From JAGUXG01 sp043798435 (lineage in GTDB: Bacteria; UBA9089; UBA9088; JAGUXG01): DNA of 14,430 nt. The position numbers were made by a program, and so were the translations under genes. Under the pieces are notes generated by a model, which was not told the origin of the DNA, made no database searches, and saw only the letters and a list, made by a program, of their open reading frames with translations. Below are positions 6,436 to 12,987 of the stretch, in pieces (the stretch's first letter is position 1; each line of letters starts with the position of its first letter). The stretch spans positions 1-14,430 of the forward strand of contig JAZDOR010000193.1 of NCBI GenBank assembly GCA_043798435.1, read 5' to 3'.

Positions 6436-8679
6436 ATGAACTACTATCCAATAGAACTGAATTTAGAGAAAAAGAGGTGTTTGGTGATAGGTGGTGGAAA
6501 GGTAGCCGAGAGAAAGGCTATCTCTCTGCTTACTACTGGCGCATCTGTCTGTATTATTAGCCCAAAGATTACCAAGAGACTGAAAGGGTATGTAGCGAAA
6601 AAAAAGATAGAGCATATTGAAAGAGAATATGTATCTGGGGATATTAAGGATACTTTTTTGGTGATTGGGGCAACTGATGATGAAAAAACGAACATCCAGA
6701 TTGCCAAAGATTGCAGAAATTTGGGAATTTTGGTCAATATTGTTGACTCGCCTTTACTCTCTAATTTCCTGGTTCCAGCTACGGTTGTAAGAGGTAAGCT
6801 CGTGATAAGTATCGGCACATCTGGAAATAGCCCAGCCTTAGCCAAAAAAATTAAGGAGGAGATAGGAGCCCTTTATGGCCCAGAATACGGAGAGCTAACA
6901 GAGCTCTTAGGAGATTTGAGGCAAAAGGTTCATCAAAAGATTAACTCTGAAAGCCAAAGAAAGCTCTTTTGGGAAAAACTCATAAACTCCGATCTACTCT
7001 CTTTAATAAAAAAGAAAGAGAAAAAGAAGATAGAAGAACTGGTTCAAAGGACAATGAAAACCCTAATAGCACTCTTTCTTCTCCTTCCCACACTTACCTT
7101 CTCAAATTTTGTGCCAGGGGATGTTCTGGTTAAATTCAGAGAAACCGGGCAGATCAAGGGCTATGGAATACTATCTAAAGTCTTTGAAGGGGAGACTGAT
7201 GAACTTGGTAAGGTGTATAAGCTCAAGACAGAAATAGGCAAAGAGCTTGAGAAGATAAGCGAGTTAAAGAAAGACTTGAATGTGGTCTATGCAGAGCCTA
7301 ATTACATCAGGCATATTTATGCTCTCCCAAACGACACTTATTTTGATAATCAATGGGGACTTGAAATGATAGAAGCAGAGGCAGGCTGGGATATAGAAAA
7401 GGGAACAGAGGCTGTCATCATCGCTATTACAGATACAGGGATAGACTATAATCATATAGATTTGAAGGATAAGGTGATTGGAAGCCAGAGTTTTGTCAGT
7501 GATGAGCCTGACCCTATGGATGGCAATGGACATGGAACGCATGTGGCTGGAATAGCTGCGGCATCTACAAATAACGGCACAGGAACTGCTGGTGTTGCCT
7601 GGGGTTGCAAGATTTTGGCTGTAAAGGTGCTTAATAGCAATGGATATGGTGAGGATGCCTGGTGTGTGCAGGCCATAAAATATGCCACAGATTATGGGGC
7701 AAGGGTTATCAATATGAGTTGGGGAAGCGATGAACCATCAAATATACTTAAAGATGCACTTGATTATGCCTATAATAAAGGGGTTCTCTTAATTGCCGCA
7801 GCAGGAAATGATGGCACATCCGAGAAGATATACCCCGGGGGATATGAGAATGTTCTTTCAGTAGCCGCTACTAATTCTAATGATAAGAAAGCCTGGTTTT
7901 CAAACTATGGCTCTTGGGTAGATATAGCTGCGCCTGGTCAGGATATATACAGCACCATACCAAACAATAAATATGCCTCATTCTCTGGAACATCAATGGC
8001 TACACCCTTTGTCTCTGGATTAGCAGGGCTTTTATTTTCAAGGTATGGGGCAATAACCTTTGGCTCTATCACCTATTTTTCAGACAATATAGGCAGGGAT
8101 GACTTTGGAAGGATAAACCTTCCTTGTGCCATCTTACAAAAAAATAGGCAGCCTACCCCCCCTACCCTCTCTCAACCAGCAGATGAAGGATTTAGTTTAA
8201 GCCTATATCCAAAATTCAAATGGACAAAGGCTCAAGATCCTGACTGGAGCGATAAGATAACCTACACAGTTTTTTTGAATGAAAGGGAGTTGGCAAAGAC
8301 AAAAAGCCTTTACTGGGAACCATTAGTTTGCCAGAAACTTACTCCGAATATGCAATATACCTGGAGAGTTTTGGCAGAGGATATAAGAGGAGGAACATCT
8401 TCAAGTCAACCTGCAACCTTCACCACATCAGAGTTCGATCTTTATCCAAACCCAGCAAAACAAGGTGCAACTGTTTATTTCAGGGGGCTGCCAATTGAAA
8501 GAGAAGGAACATACATAAAGATATACACTGTAGCCGGTGAGTTAGTAAAAAAGATACCAGTAGAAGATGGGAGAAAGGCAGCCTGGCAAACATCAGATGT
8601 AGCCAGTGGTGTCTATCTCTATACCCTTTCCGACCCAATAAAGATCTGGGCAAGCGGAAAGATTGCTGTTATCAAATAA
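6436..8679 (+). CDS. Precorrin-2 dehydrogenase (siroheme synthase N-domain) read through into a secreted subtilisin-like protease
   Basis: Two unrelated modules share one open frame of 747 codons. Residues 1-206 are a Met8/CysG-N-type enzyme that oxidises precorrin-2 to sirohydrochlorin and may insert iron. The NAD-binding loop is VIGGGKVAERKA (17-28), the conserved Asp is at 104 in VNIVDSPLLSNF, and IGTSGNSPALAKKIKEEIG (126-144) is typical. Residues 207-223 form a signal peptide (MKT, then a hydrophobic run). Next come a propeptide-like segment starting VPGDVLVKF and an S8 peptidase domain with Asp333 (TDTGID), His366 (GHGTHVAG), Asn458 (AAAGN) and Ser520 (SGTSMATP). A fibronectin-like domain follows (about 573-665), then a FlgD/Por-like C-terminal domain (LYPNPA at 669-674, GVYLY at 725-729). 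The ATG at 7054 is the natural protease start, so in the cell these may be two proteins. No clear ribosome binding site precedes 6436; a weak -10-like TATACT is at 6398-6403. Confidence 0.85.
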   Translation: MNYYPIELNLEKKRCLVIGGGKVAERKAISLLTTGASVCIISPKITKRLKGYVAKKKIEHIEREYVSGDIKDTFLVIGATDDEKTNIQIAKDCRNLGILVNIVDSPLLSNFLVPATVVRGKLVISIGTSGNSPALAKKIKEEIGALYGPEYGELTELLGDLRQKVHQKINSESQRKLFWEKLINSDLLSLIKKKEKKKIEELVQRTMKTLIALFLLLPTLTFSNFVPGDVLVKFRETGQIKGYGILSKVFEGETDELGKVYKLKTEIGKELEKISELKKDLNVVYAEPNYIRHIYALPNDTYFDNQWGLEMIEAEAGWDIEKGTEAVIIAITDTGIDYNHIDLKDKVIGSQSFVSDEPDPMDGNGHGTHVAGIAAASTNNGTGTAGVAWGCKILAVKVLNSNGYGEDAWCVQAIKYATDYGARVINMSWGSDEPSNILKDALDYAYNKGVLLIAAAGNDGTSEKIYPGGYENVLSVAATNSNDKKAWFSNYGSWVDIAAPGQDIYSTIPNNKYASFSGTSMATPFVSGLAGLLFSRYGAITFGSITYFSDNIGRDDFGRINLPCAILQKNRQPTPPTLSQPADEGFSLSLYPKFKWTKAQDPDWSDKITYTVFLNERELAKTKSLYWEPLVCQKLTPNMQYTWRVLAEDIRGGTSSSQPATFTTSEFDLYPNPAKQGATVYFRGLPIEREGTYIKIYTVAGELVKKIPVEDGRKAAWQTSDVASGVYLYTLSDPIKIWASGKIAVIK
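7046..7056 (+). promoter_or_regulatory. Probable internal translation start of the protease
   Basis: AAAGG (7046-7050) lies 3 bases before the ATG at 7054, a short spacing. From this ATG the protein begins with MKT and a 14-residue hydrophobic run, a standard signal peptide. Everything upstream belongs to the siroheme-type enzyme, whose family usually ends at about 200 residues, exactly here. A stop (TAG, 7031-7033) exists in a neighbouring frame just before this site. A one-base slip in the nearby A runs (about 7006-7030) would therefore give two separate genes. Confidence 0.55.
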
Positions 8680-8893
8680 GTAATCGCTGCAGTAGTGTAA
8701 GAAAAAGAGATATGGGGAGGGTTAATAGAAGTCAGAATTCAGGAGTCAGGAATCAGAATACAGGAGTCAGAATTCAGGAGTCAGAATATTCTTAATTCTG
8801 GATTCTGGATTCTGTATTCTGTATTCTCTCTCATTTCCCCATTATCTCCTTATCCCCCTTCTTACACTTTTGATGTATAGCCTGAACGGTTAC
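8680..8893 (+). repeat. Dispersed hairpin element, copy 1
   Basis: The element fills the spacer between the protease and the next gene and starts at the base after the protease stop codon. Its ends are imperfect inverted repeats: GTAATCGCTGCAG on the left, and CTGAACGGTTAC on the right (reverse complement GTAACCGTTCAG). A second inner pair is GTGTAAGAA on the left and TTCTTACAC on the right. The centre (8732-8829) is 14 contiguous 7-bp units: eight of the TCAGAAT/TCAGGAG type, then six of the complementary ATTCTGN type, giving a long hairpin. ATAA occurs immediately before (8676-8679) and after (8894-8897), a possible 4-bp target duplication. Copies 2 and 3 share the outer blocks closely. No coding sequence is inside. 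Confidence 0.85.
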
Positions 8894-8898
8894 ATAAT

Positions 8899-9885
8899 AT
8901 GGAGATGATTGATAAGACCTGTTTTCTGCCAAAGGCTCTGGTATTGCTCTCTGGAGGGTTGGATAGCTCCTTAGCTATCGGGATGATGCTAAAGCAGGGA
9001 ATAGATGTAGAGGCTATAAATTTTGTCACCCCTTTTTGTGAGAGCGGAAATTCTGCAAAAATAGCTGCGGAGAAGTTTGGGGTACCCCTGAAGGTAGAAA
9101 GTATCGGGAGGGAGTATATAGAGATTATCAAAAACCCAAAATACGGACTTGGCAAGAATATGAACCCTTGCATTGACTGCCATATCCTCTTCCTCAAAAA
9201 GGCAAAGGGGTATATGAAAAAGGCTCGTGCTTCATTTATCGTTACTGGAGAGGTTTTGGGTCAGAGACCTATGTCTCAGTATCTGCCGGCAATGAAGATA
9301 ATAGAGGAGGAGAGCGGTCTGGCTGGCTTAGTTTTACGGCCACTTTCAGCAAAACTTTTAGATCCAACCCTGCCAGAAAAAAACGGCTGGGTGAATAGGG
9401 AGGAGTTGCTTGATATCTTTGGCAGAGGAAGAAAAACACAGATGCAATTAGCAGATGCCTTTAACTTAAAGGATTATCCTAATCCAGCCGGTGGTTGCCT
9501 ATTAACTGACCCAATATTTGCAGCAAAGATACGGGATTTGCTAAAATTCACCAGGAGACCAACCTTGAATGATATTGAGCTTCTGAAGGTAGGCAGACAT
9601 TTCAGGCTTTCAGAGGGATTAAAGGTGATTGTAGGCAGAAATGAGCAGGAGAATGAGAGGCTCCTTACCCTATCCAAAGAAAAGGATATAAAGCTTATTG
9701 CAGAAAGAGGGCCAGTAACAATTCTTAGAGGAAAGGCAAACAGTAATGATGTAGCCTCTGCTACAGCTATTTGTGCCAGATATTCTGATGATAAGGGAAG
9801 GTGTAGGATTAGGATTATGCCTCGAGGAGATGTCTTGAACAAGGAGCCTATCTCTGAAAGAGAGCTTGAGAGGCTACGAATATAG
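8899..9885 (+). CDS. PP-loop ATPase with C-terminal DUF814 domain, ThiI/MnmA-like
   Basis: This 328-residue cytoplasmic protein has the ATP-pyrophosphatase loop SGGLDS at 18-23. The family uses it to adenylate a substrate, most often a tRNA uridine during thiolation. Cysteine motifs NPCIDCH (Cys91, Cys94) and PAGGC (Cys200) resemble the cysteine sets of tRNA-thiolating enzymes and could carry sulfur or a metal. Residues from about 240 to 312 match the DUF814 (NFACT-R-like) pattern, ending GKANSNDVASATAICARYS. It lacks the THUMP and rhodanese domains of full ThiI, so ThiI function should not be assumed. The start is uncertain: ATG codons lie at 8899 and 8905, with no ribosome binding site in the usual place, because the repeat element ends 5 bases upstream. 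The gene is flanked on both sides by the dispersed element in opposite orientations. Confidence 0.75.
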   Translation: MEMIDKTCFLPKALVLLSGGLDSSLAIGMMLKQGIDVEAINFVTPFCESGNSAKIAAEKFGVPLKVESIGREYIEIIKNPKYGLGKNMNPCIDCHILFLKKAKGYMKKARASFIVTGEVLGQRPMSQYLPAMKIIEEESGLAGLVLRPLSAKLLDPTLPEKNGWVNREELLDIFGRGRKTQMQLADAFNLKDYPNPAGGCLLTDPIFAAKIRDLLKFTRRPTLNDIELLKVGRHFRLSEGLKVIVGRNEQENERLLTLSKEKDIKLIAERGPVTILRGKANSNDVASATAICARYSDDKGRCRIRIMPRGDVLNKEPISERELERLRI

Positions 9886-10075
9886 GTAAGGTTCAGCCCA
9901 TTCATCAAAAAGTGTAAGAAGGGGGATAAGGAGATAATGGGGAAATGAGAGAGAATACAGAATACAGAATCCAGAATCCAGAATTAAGAATATAAATTCT
10001 GTATTCTGACTCCTGAATTCTGACTTCTATTAACCCTCCCCACATCCCCTTTTCTTACACTACCGCAGCGATTAT
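9886..10075 (-). repeat. Dispersed hairpin element, copy 2 (inverted)
   Basis: This is the reverse complement of copies 1 and 3. It starts at the base after the stop codon of the PP-loop gene with GTAAGGTTCAG and ends near 10075 with CCGCAGCGATTAT, the mirror of the GTAATCGCTGCAG end of copy 1. The inner blocks AGTGTAAGAAGGGGGATAAG and the mirrored heptads (AGAATAC, AGAATCC, then TATTCTG, AATTCTG) are conserved. I see no convincing target duplication at its edges. Confidence 0.85.
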
Positions 10076-10086
10076 GAAAAAAGGTC

Positions 10087-10115
10087 TTGATAAAATACAT
10101 GTTTTCCAGTATTAT
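10087..10115 (+). promoter_or_regulatory. Sigma70-type promoter of pckG
   Basis: TTGATA (10087-10092) and TATTAT (10110-10115) are separated by exactly 17 bases; each box differs from consensus at one position. It lies just outside the repeat element and predicts a start of transcription near 10122, just upstream of the pckG ribosome binding site at 10131-10136. Confidence 0.6.
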
Positions 10116-10130
10116 TGTGAGATAAAACAA

Positions 10131-10136
10131 AGGAGG
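10131..10136 (+). promoter_or_regulatory. Ribosome binding site that decides the pckG start
   Basis: AGGAGG is only 2 bases from the ATG at 10139 but 8 bases from the in-frame ATG at 10145. The second ATG is therefore the likely start, giving a protein beginning MTKNKPLL. Confidence 0.7.
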
Positions 10137-10144
10137 AGATGAAT

Positions 10145-11914
10145 ATGACAAAGAATAAACCACTTTTATCGTGGATAGAAGAGATGGCTGAGATGTGTCA
10201 GCCGGATAGGATTTACTGGTGTGATGGGTCAGTGGAGGAGAAGGAGCGTCTGGAAAAGGAGGCTTGCGATAGCGGCGAACTTATCAAGCTGAATCAAGAA
10301 AAGCTACCCGGATGCTTTTTTCACAGGACAAACCCTAATGATGTTGCCAGAACAGAAGACCTCACCTTTATCTGCACGCCAGATAAGAATGATGCGGGTC
10401 CAAATAATAACTGGATGAGTCCAGAGGATGGATATAAAAGGGCAAGAGAGATATTCACAGGCTCTATGATAGGCAGGACGATGTATGTTATGCCATTCTC
10501 AATGGGGCCTGTTGGCTCTCCTTTGGCTAAGATTGGTATTCAGTTGACAGATAGCATCTATGTTGTCTTAAATATGCGGATAATGACACGGATGGGAAAA
10601 CATGTTTTAGATACGCTTGGTGAATGGGGAGAGTTTACTAAGTGCCTACACGGAAAAGCGGATTTGAATCCCAGCAGAAGGCTTATTTTACATTTTCCAG
10701 AGGATAACACTATCTGGAGTGTTGGCTCAGGGTATGGTGGAAACGCTCTTTTAGGTAAAAAATGCCTGAGCTTACGAATAGCCAGCACAATAGGTAAAAG
10801 AGAAGGCTGGCTGGCAGAGCATATGCTCATTATGGGCATAGAGGACCCAAGCGGAAATATTGACTATATTGCAGCTGCCTTTCCAAGTGCCTGCGGAAAG
10901 ACAAACCTGGCGATGCTCATTCCACCAGAGGGCTTAAAGAAGAAGGGCTACAGGATCTGGACAGTTGGCGATGATATTGCCTGGATGCAGGTAGATAGCG
11001 ATGGTAAGTTATGGGCTATTAACCCGGAGGCAGGCTTCTTTGGTGTTGCCCCTGGCACAAACTCTCTGACCAACCCCAATGCTATGGCTACGGTTCAGAA
11101 GGATACCATTTATACCAATGTTTTGCTAAAACCAGATGGAACTGTCTGGTGGGAGGATGGCGATGGTCCTATTCCAGATGAAGGGATAGACTGGCTTGGA
11201 AACCCCTGGAGGAAAGGGATGATGGGTGAAGATGGAAAGCCTATAAAAGCCGCTCATCCGAATAGCCGATTTACCACACCCATTACCAACTGCCCCTCAA
11301 TAAGCCACAGGGTAGAGCATCATCACGGCGTTCCCATTTCCGCCATAGTCTTTGGTGGAAAGAGGGCACATCTGGCACCCTTAGTCTATGAGGCATTCAA
11401 CTGGGAGCATGGAGTTTACATAGGAGCAATTATGGCCTCAGAGCGGACTGCGGCTCAATATGGCAAACAGGGAGAAGTCCGTCGCGACCCAATGGCTATG
11501 CTTCCCTTCTGCGGGTATAATATGGCAGATTACTTTAGCCACTGGCTTGATATGGGCAAAAAAATGGCAAGCCCACCAAAGATATTCAATGTCAACTGGT
11601 TCAGGACTAATGAAAATGACAAATTCTTATGGCCAGGCTATGGTGAGAACCTCAGGGTTTTAGAATGGATAATAGCCAGGTGCAAAAACCAGGCAGAGGC
11701 AAGAAAGACAGCCATAGGTTATCTTCCAACACCAGAAAGCCTTGACTTGAATGGACTTGACCTTTCAGGATTGGAAAAGCTATTAGAGATAAACCAGCAG
11801 GATTGGATACAGGAGACAAAGGCTATATCGGAATTCTTTTCTAAGTTTGGAGACCGCCTGCCTCAGATCCTCTGGGATGAACACAATGCCCTCTCTGGCC
11901 GTTTAAAAGATTAA
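10145..11914 (+). CDS. pckG: Phosphoenolpyruvate carboxykinase (GTP)
   Basis: This cytosolic enzyme interconverts oxaloacetate plus GTP and phosphoenolpyruvate plus GDP and CO2 (EC 4.1.1.32), linking the TCA cycle and gluconeogenesis. The 589-residue length fits the GTP family (about 590-620), not the ATP family. Visible motifs are the P-loop FPSACGKTN (246-254), the metal/nucleotide motif VGDDIAW (274-280), GFFGVAPGTN (about 297-306), FGGKR (about 406-410) and the C-terminal NVNWFRTNENDKFLWPGYGE guanine-site region. ATG 10145 is preferred over 10139 because of ribosome binding site spacing. It has its own promoter and is followed, 20 bases after its stop, by the -35 box of the next operon, so it is probably monocistronic. 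I see no hairpin terminator after it. Confidence 0.95.
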   Translation: MTKNKPLLSWIEEMAEMCQPDRIYWCDGSVEEKERLEKEACDSGELIKLNQEKLPGCFFHRTNPNDVARTEDLTFICTPDKNDAGPNNNWMSPEDGYKRAREIFTGSMIGRTMYVMPFSMGPVGSPLAKIGIQLTDSIYVVLNMRIMTRMGKHVLDTLGEWGEFTKCLHGKADLNPSRRLILHFPEDNTIWSVGSGYGGNALLGKKCLSLRIASTIGKREGWLAEHMLIMGIEDPSGNIDYIAAAFPSACGKTNLAMLIPPEGLKKKGYRIWTVGDDIAWMQVDSDGKLWAINPEAGFFGVAPGTNSLTNPNAMATVQKDTIYTNVLLKPDGTVWWEDGDGPIPDEGIDWLGNPWRKGMMGEDGKPIKAAHPNSRFTTPITNCPSISHRVEHHHGVPISAIVFGGKRAHLAPLVYEAFNWEHGVYIGAIMASERTAAQYGKQGEVRRDPMAMLPFCGYNMADYFSHWLDMGKKMASPPKIFNVNWFRTNENDKFLWPGYGENLRVLEWIIARCKNQAEARKTAIGYLPTPESLDLNGLDLSGLEKLLEINQQDWIQETKAISEFFSKFGDRLPQILWDEHNALSGRLKD

Positions 11915-11934
11915 CCCTCTCAAATAAAATTTGA

Positions 11935-11964
11935 TTGACAAAGCGAAGAACAAAAGATTAGAAT
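11935..11964 (+). promoter_or_regulatory. Promoter of the rpmG-trnW-secE-nusG operon
   Basis: A perfect -35 box TTGACA (11935-11940) and a -10 box TAGAAT (11959-11964, 5 of 6) are separated by 18 bases. Transcription would begin near 11971, only about 9 bases before the rpmG ATG, and no Shine-Dalgarno sequence is present, so rpmG may be translated from a nearly leaderless mRNA. Confidence 0.6.
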
Positions 11965-11979
11965 TCTGTTTTAATAAAA

Positions 11980-12141
11980 ATGAAGAAGCAGGCGAGAGTA
12001 ATTATTGCATTGGCGTGTTCTGGATGTAAGAATAGGAACTATTCTACAATGAAGAATAAAAAGACTCAGGAAGGAAAGCTTGAGCTTAAAAAATACTGCA
12101 AGACTTGCCACATTCATACCTTGCACAAGGAGACGAAATAG
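11980..12141 (+). CDS. rpmG: 50S ribosomal protein L33
   Basis: This 53-residue basic protein of the large ribosomal subunit has two zinc-ribbon CxxC pairs: CSGC (13-16) and CKTC (40-43). The family start KKQARVIIALACSGCK and the family end HTLHKETK are both intact. L33 just before tRNA-Trp and secE is the classic bacterial arrangement, which supports the call. The last two bases of its stop codon are the first two bases of the tRNA gene. No ribosome binding site is visible upstream of the ATG. Confidence 0.95.
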   Translation: MKKQARVIIALACSGCKNRNYSTMKNKKTQEGKLELKKYCKTCHIHTLHKETK

Positions 12142-12214
12142 GCCTGTAGCTCCAATTGGCTAGAGCGCCGGTCTCCAAAACCGGATGCTGCAGGTTCGAA
12201 TCCTGTCAGGCCTG
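12140..12214 (+). tRNA. trnW: tRNA-Trp (anticodon CCA)
   Basis: A full cloverleaf can be drawn. The acceptor AGGCCTG (12140-12146) pairs with CAGGCCT (12207-12213), followed by discriminator G (12214), as expected for tRNA-Trp. The D stem is GCTC/GAGC, the anticodon stem CCGGT/ACCGG with loop CTCCAAA (anticodon CCA), the variable loop 5 bases, and the T stem GCAGG/CCTGT with loop TTCGAAT. CCA is not encoded. The 5' end overlaps the L33 stop codon by 2 bases, so the tRNA must be cut out of the operon transcript by RNase P right at that codon. Confidence 0.97.
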
Positions 12215-12229
12215 GTTTTCTACTATAAG

Positions 12230-12463
12230 ATGGAAAATATAAGAGAAAGGATAAAAAAATATTATGAAATATCAAGAGCATTTTTAAGGGAAGTTTGGGT
12301 TGAAACAGCACCTCCTCACGGAAAAGTCTCCTGGCCAACAAAAAAGATAGTCATCGGTTCAACTGTAGTTGTCATAGTTGCTGTCCTGATATTTTCTCTT
12401 TATTTGGCTGTTGTTGATTATCTTTTTTCGAGTATAATGTTAGCTTTAATAGGTGGAAGATGA
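12230..12463 (+). CDS. secE: Preprotein translocase subunit SecE
   Basis: This 77-residue membrane protein clamps SecY in the Sec translocon. An N-terminal amphipathic helix with FLREVWVE (18-25) leads to the conserved VSWPTKK (33-39), then one membrane segment at about 40-64. The single-span form is normal for most bacteria. The linker between FLREV and WPT (TAPPHGK) is a few residues longer than usual. The frame is open further upstream to a start-like codon at 12185, but that lies inside the tRNA; ATG 12230 gives the family length. No strong ribosome binding site is present. The stop overlaps the nusG start (ATGA), indicating coupled translation. Confidence 0.93.
   Translation: MENIRERIKKYYEISRAFLREVWVETAPPHGKVSWPTKKIVIGSTVVVIVAVLIFSLYLAVVDYLFSSIMLALIGGR
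12411..12438 (+). promoter_or_regulatory. Possible internal promoter ahead of nusG
   Basis: A perfect TATAAT (12433-12438) lies 16 bases after TTGTTG (12411-12416), inside the end of secE. Transcription would start near 12445, just before the nusG ATG. The -35 match is poor and the bases also encode SecE, so this may be chance. Confidence 0.25.
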
Positions 12464-12987
12464 AAGAGTGGTATATCGTCCATACATATTCAGGGTATGA
12501 AAATAAGGTAAAAGAGAACCTTTTGCGTAGGTGTGAATCCTTGGGTCTGCAAGATAAAATAACTCAGATAGTGATTCTGACAGAGGAGGTCTCAGAGATT
12601 CGTGGGGGAAAGAAGAAGATTATGACCAAAAAGGTCTTTCCGGGTTATGTCCTTGTTGAGATGGAGATGAATGAAGATTCCTGGTATGCAGTTCGGCATA
12701 CGCCAGGGGTGTTTGGGTTTATTGGAGAGAAGAATAAGCCCACCCCTCTTACACCAGGAGAGACTGAAGGTATATTTACCCAGATAAAAGAAGGGAAAGG
12801 AAAGGTCAGACCAAAGGTAACATTTGAGCCAAATGAGAGTGTTCGGGTAATTGATGGTCCATTCATCAACTTTATGGGTGTAGTCAGGGATATGGACCCA
12901 AAAAGAGAAAAACTTCATGTATGTGTAAATATTTTAGGCAGATCTGTGCCAATTGAGCTTGAATTTTGTCAAGTGGAGGCGTTATAA
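12460..12987 (+). CDS. nusG: Transcription termination/antitermination factor NusG
   Basis: This protein binds RNA polymerase and links it to Rho or the ribosome. The 175-residue length is standard. The N-terminal NGN domain has WYIVHTYSGYENKVKENL (3-20), FPGYVLVEMEM (about 60-70) and VRHTPGVFGFIG (78-89). The KOW domain covers about 120-175, with VIDGPFINFMGVVRDMDPKR. AGGTGG (12451-12456) precedes the ATG by 3 bases, and the start overlaps the secE stop. The stop codon abuts a 270-bp heptad repeat array that separates it from rplK, an unusual interruption in this operon. Confidence 0.96.
   Translation: MKEWYIVHTYSGYENKVKENLLRRCESLGLQDKITQIVILTEEVSEIRGGKKKIMTKKVFPGYVLVEMEMNEDSWYAVRHTPGVFGFIGEKNKPTPLTPGETEGIFTQIKEGKGKVRPKVTFEPNESVRVIDGPFINFMGVVRDMDPKREKLHVCVNILGRSVPIELEFCQVEAL

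Noticed and set aside
6315..6560. 81-codon frame before and across the siroheme-type gene
   Set aside because: It overlaps the start of a well-supported protein in another frame and its product matches no family pattern.
8680..8893. Riboswitch or T-box leader of the PP-loop gene
   Set aside because: The same sequence recurs elsewhere, once inverted after a gene, so it is a dispersed repeat and not a gene-specific leader.
10139..10144. pckG start at the first ATG
   Set aside because: The AGGAGG site is only 2 bases away; the ATG 6 bases later has 8-base spacing.
11460..11663. 67-codon frame inside pckG
   Set aside because: It is an alternative frame of a certain gene and shows no family pattern.
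12185..12229. Longer N-terminus for SecE
   Set aside because: It would start inside tRNA-Trp and add 15 residues not seen in SecE; ATG 12230 gives the family length.
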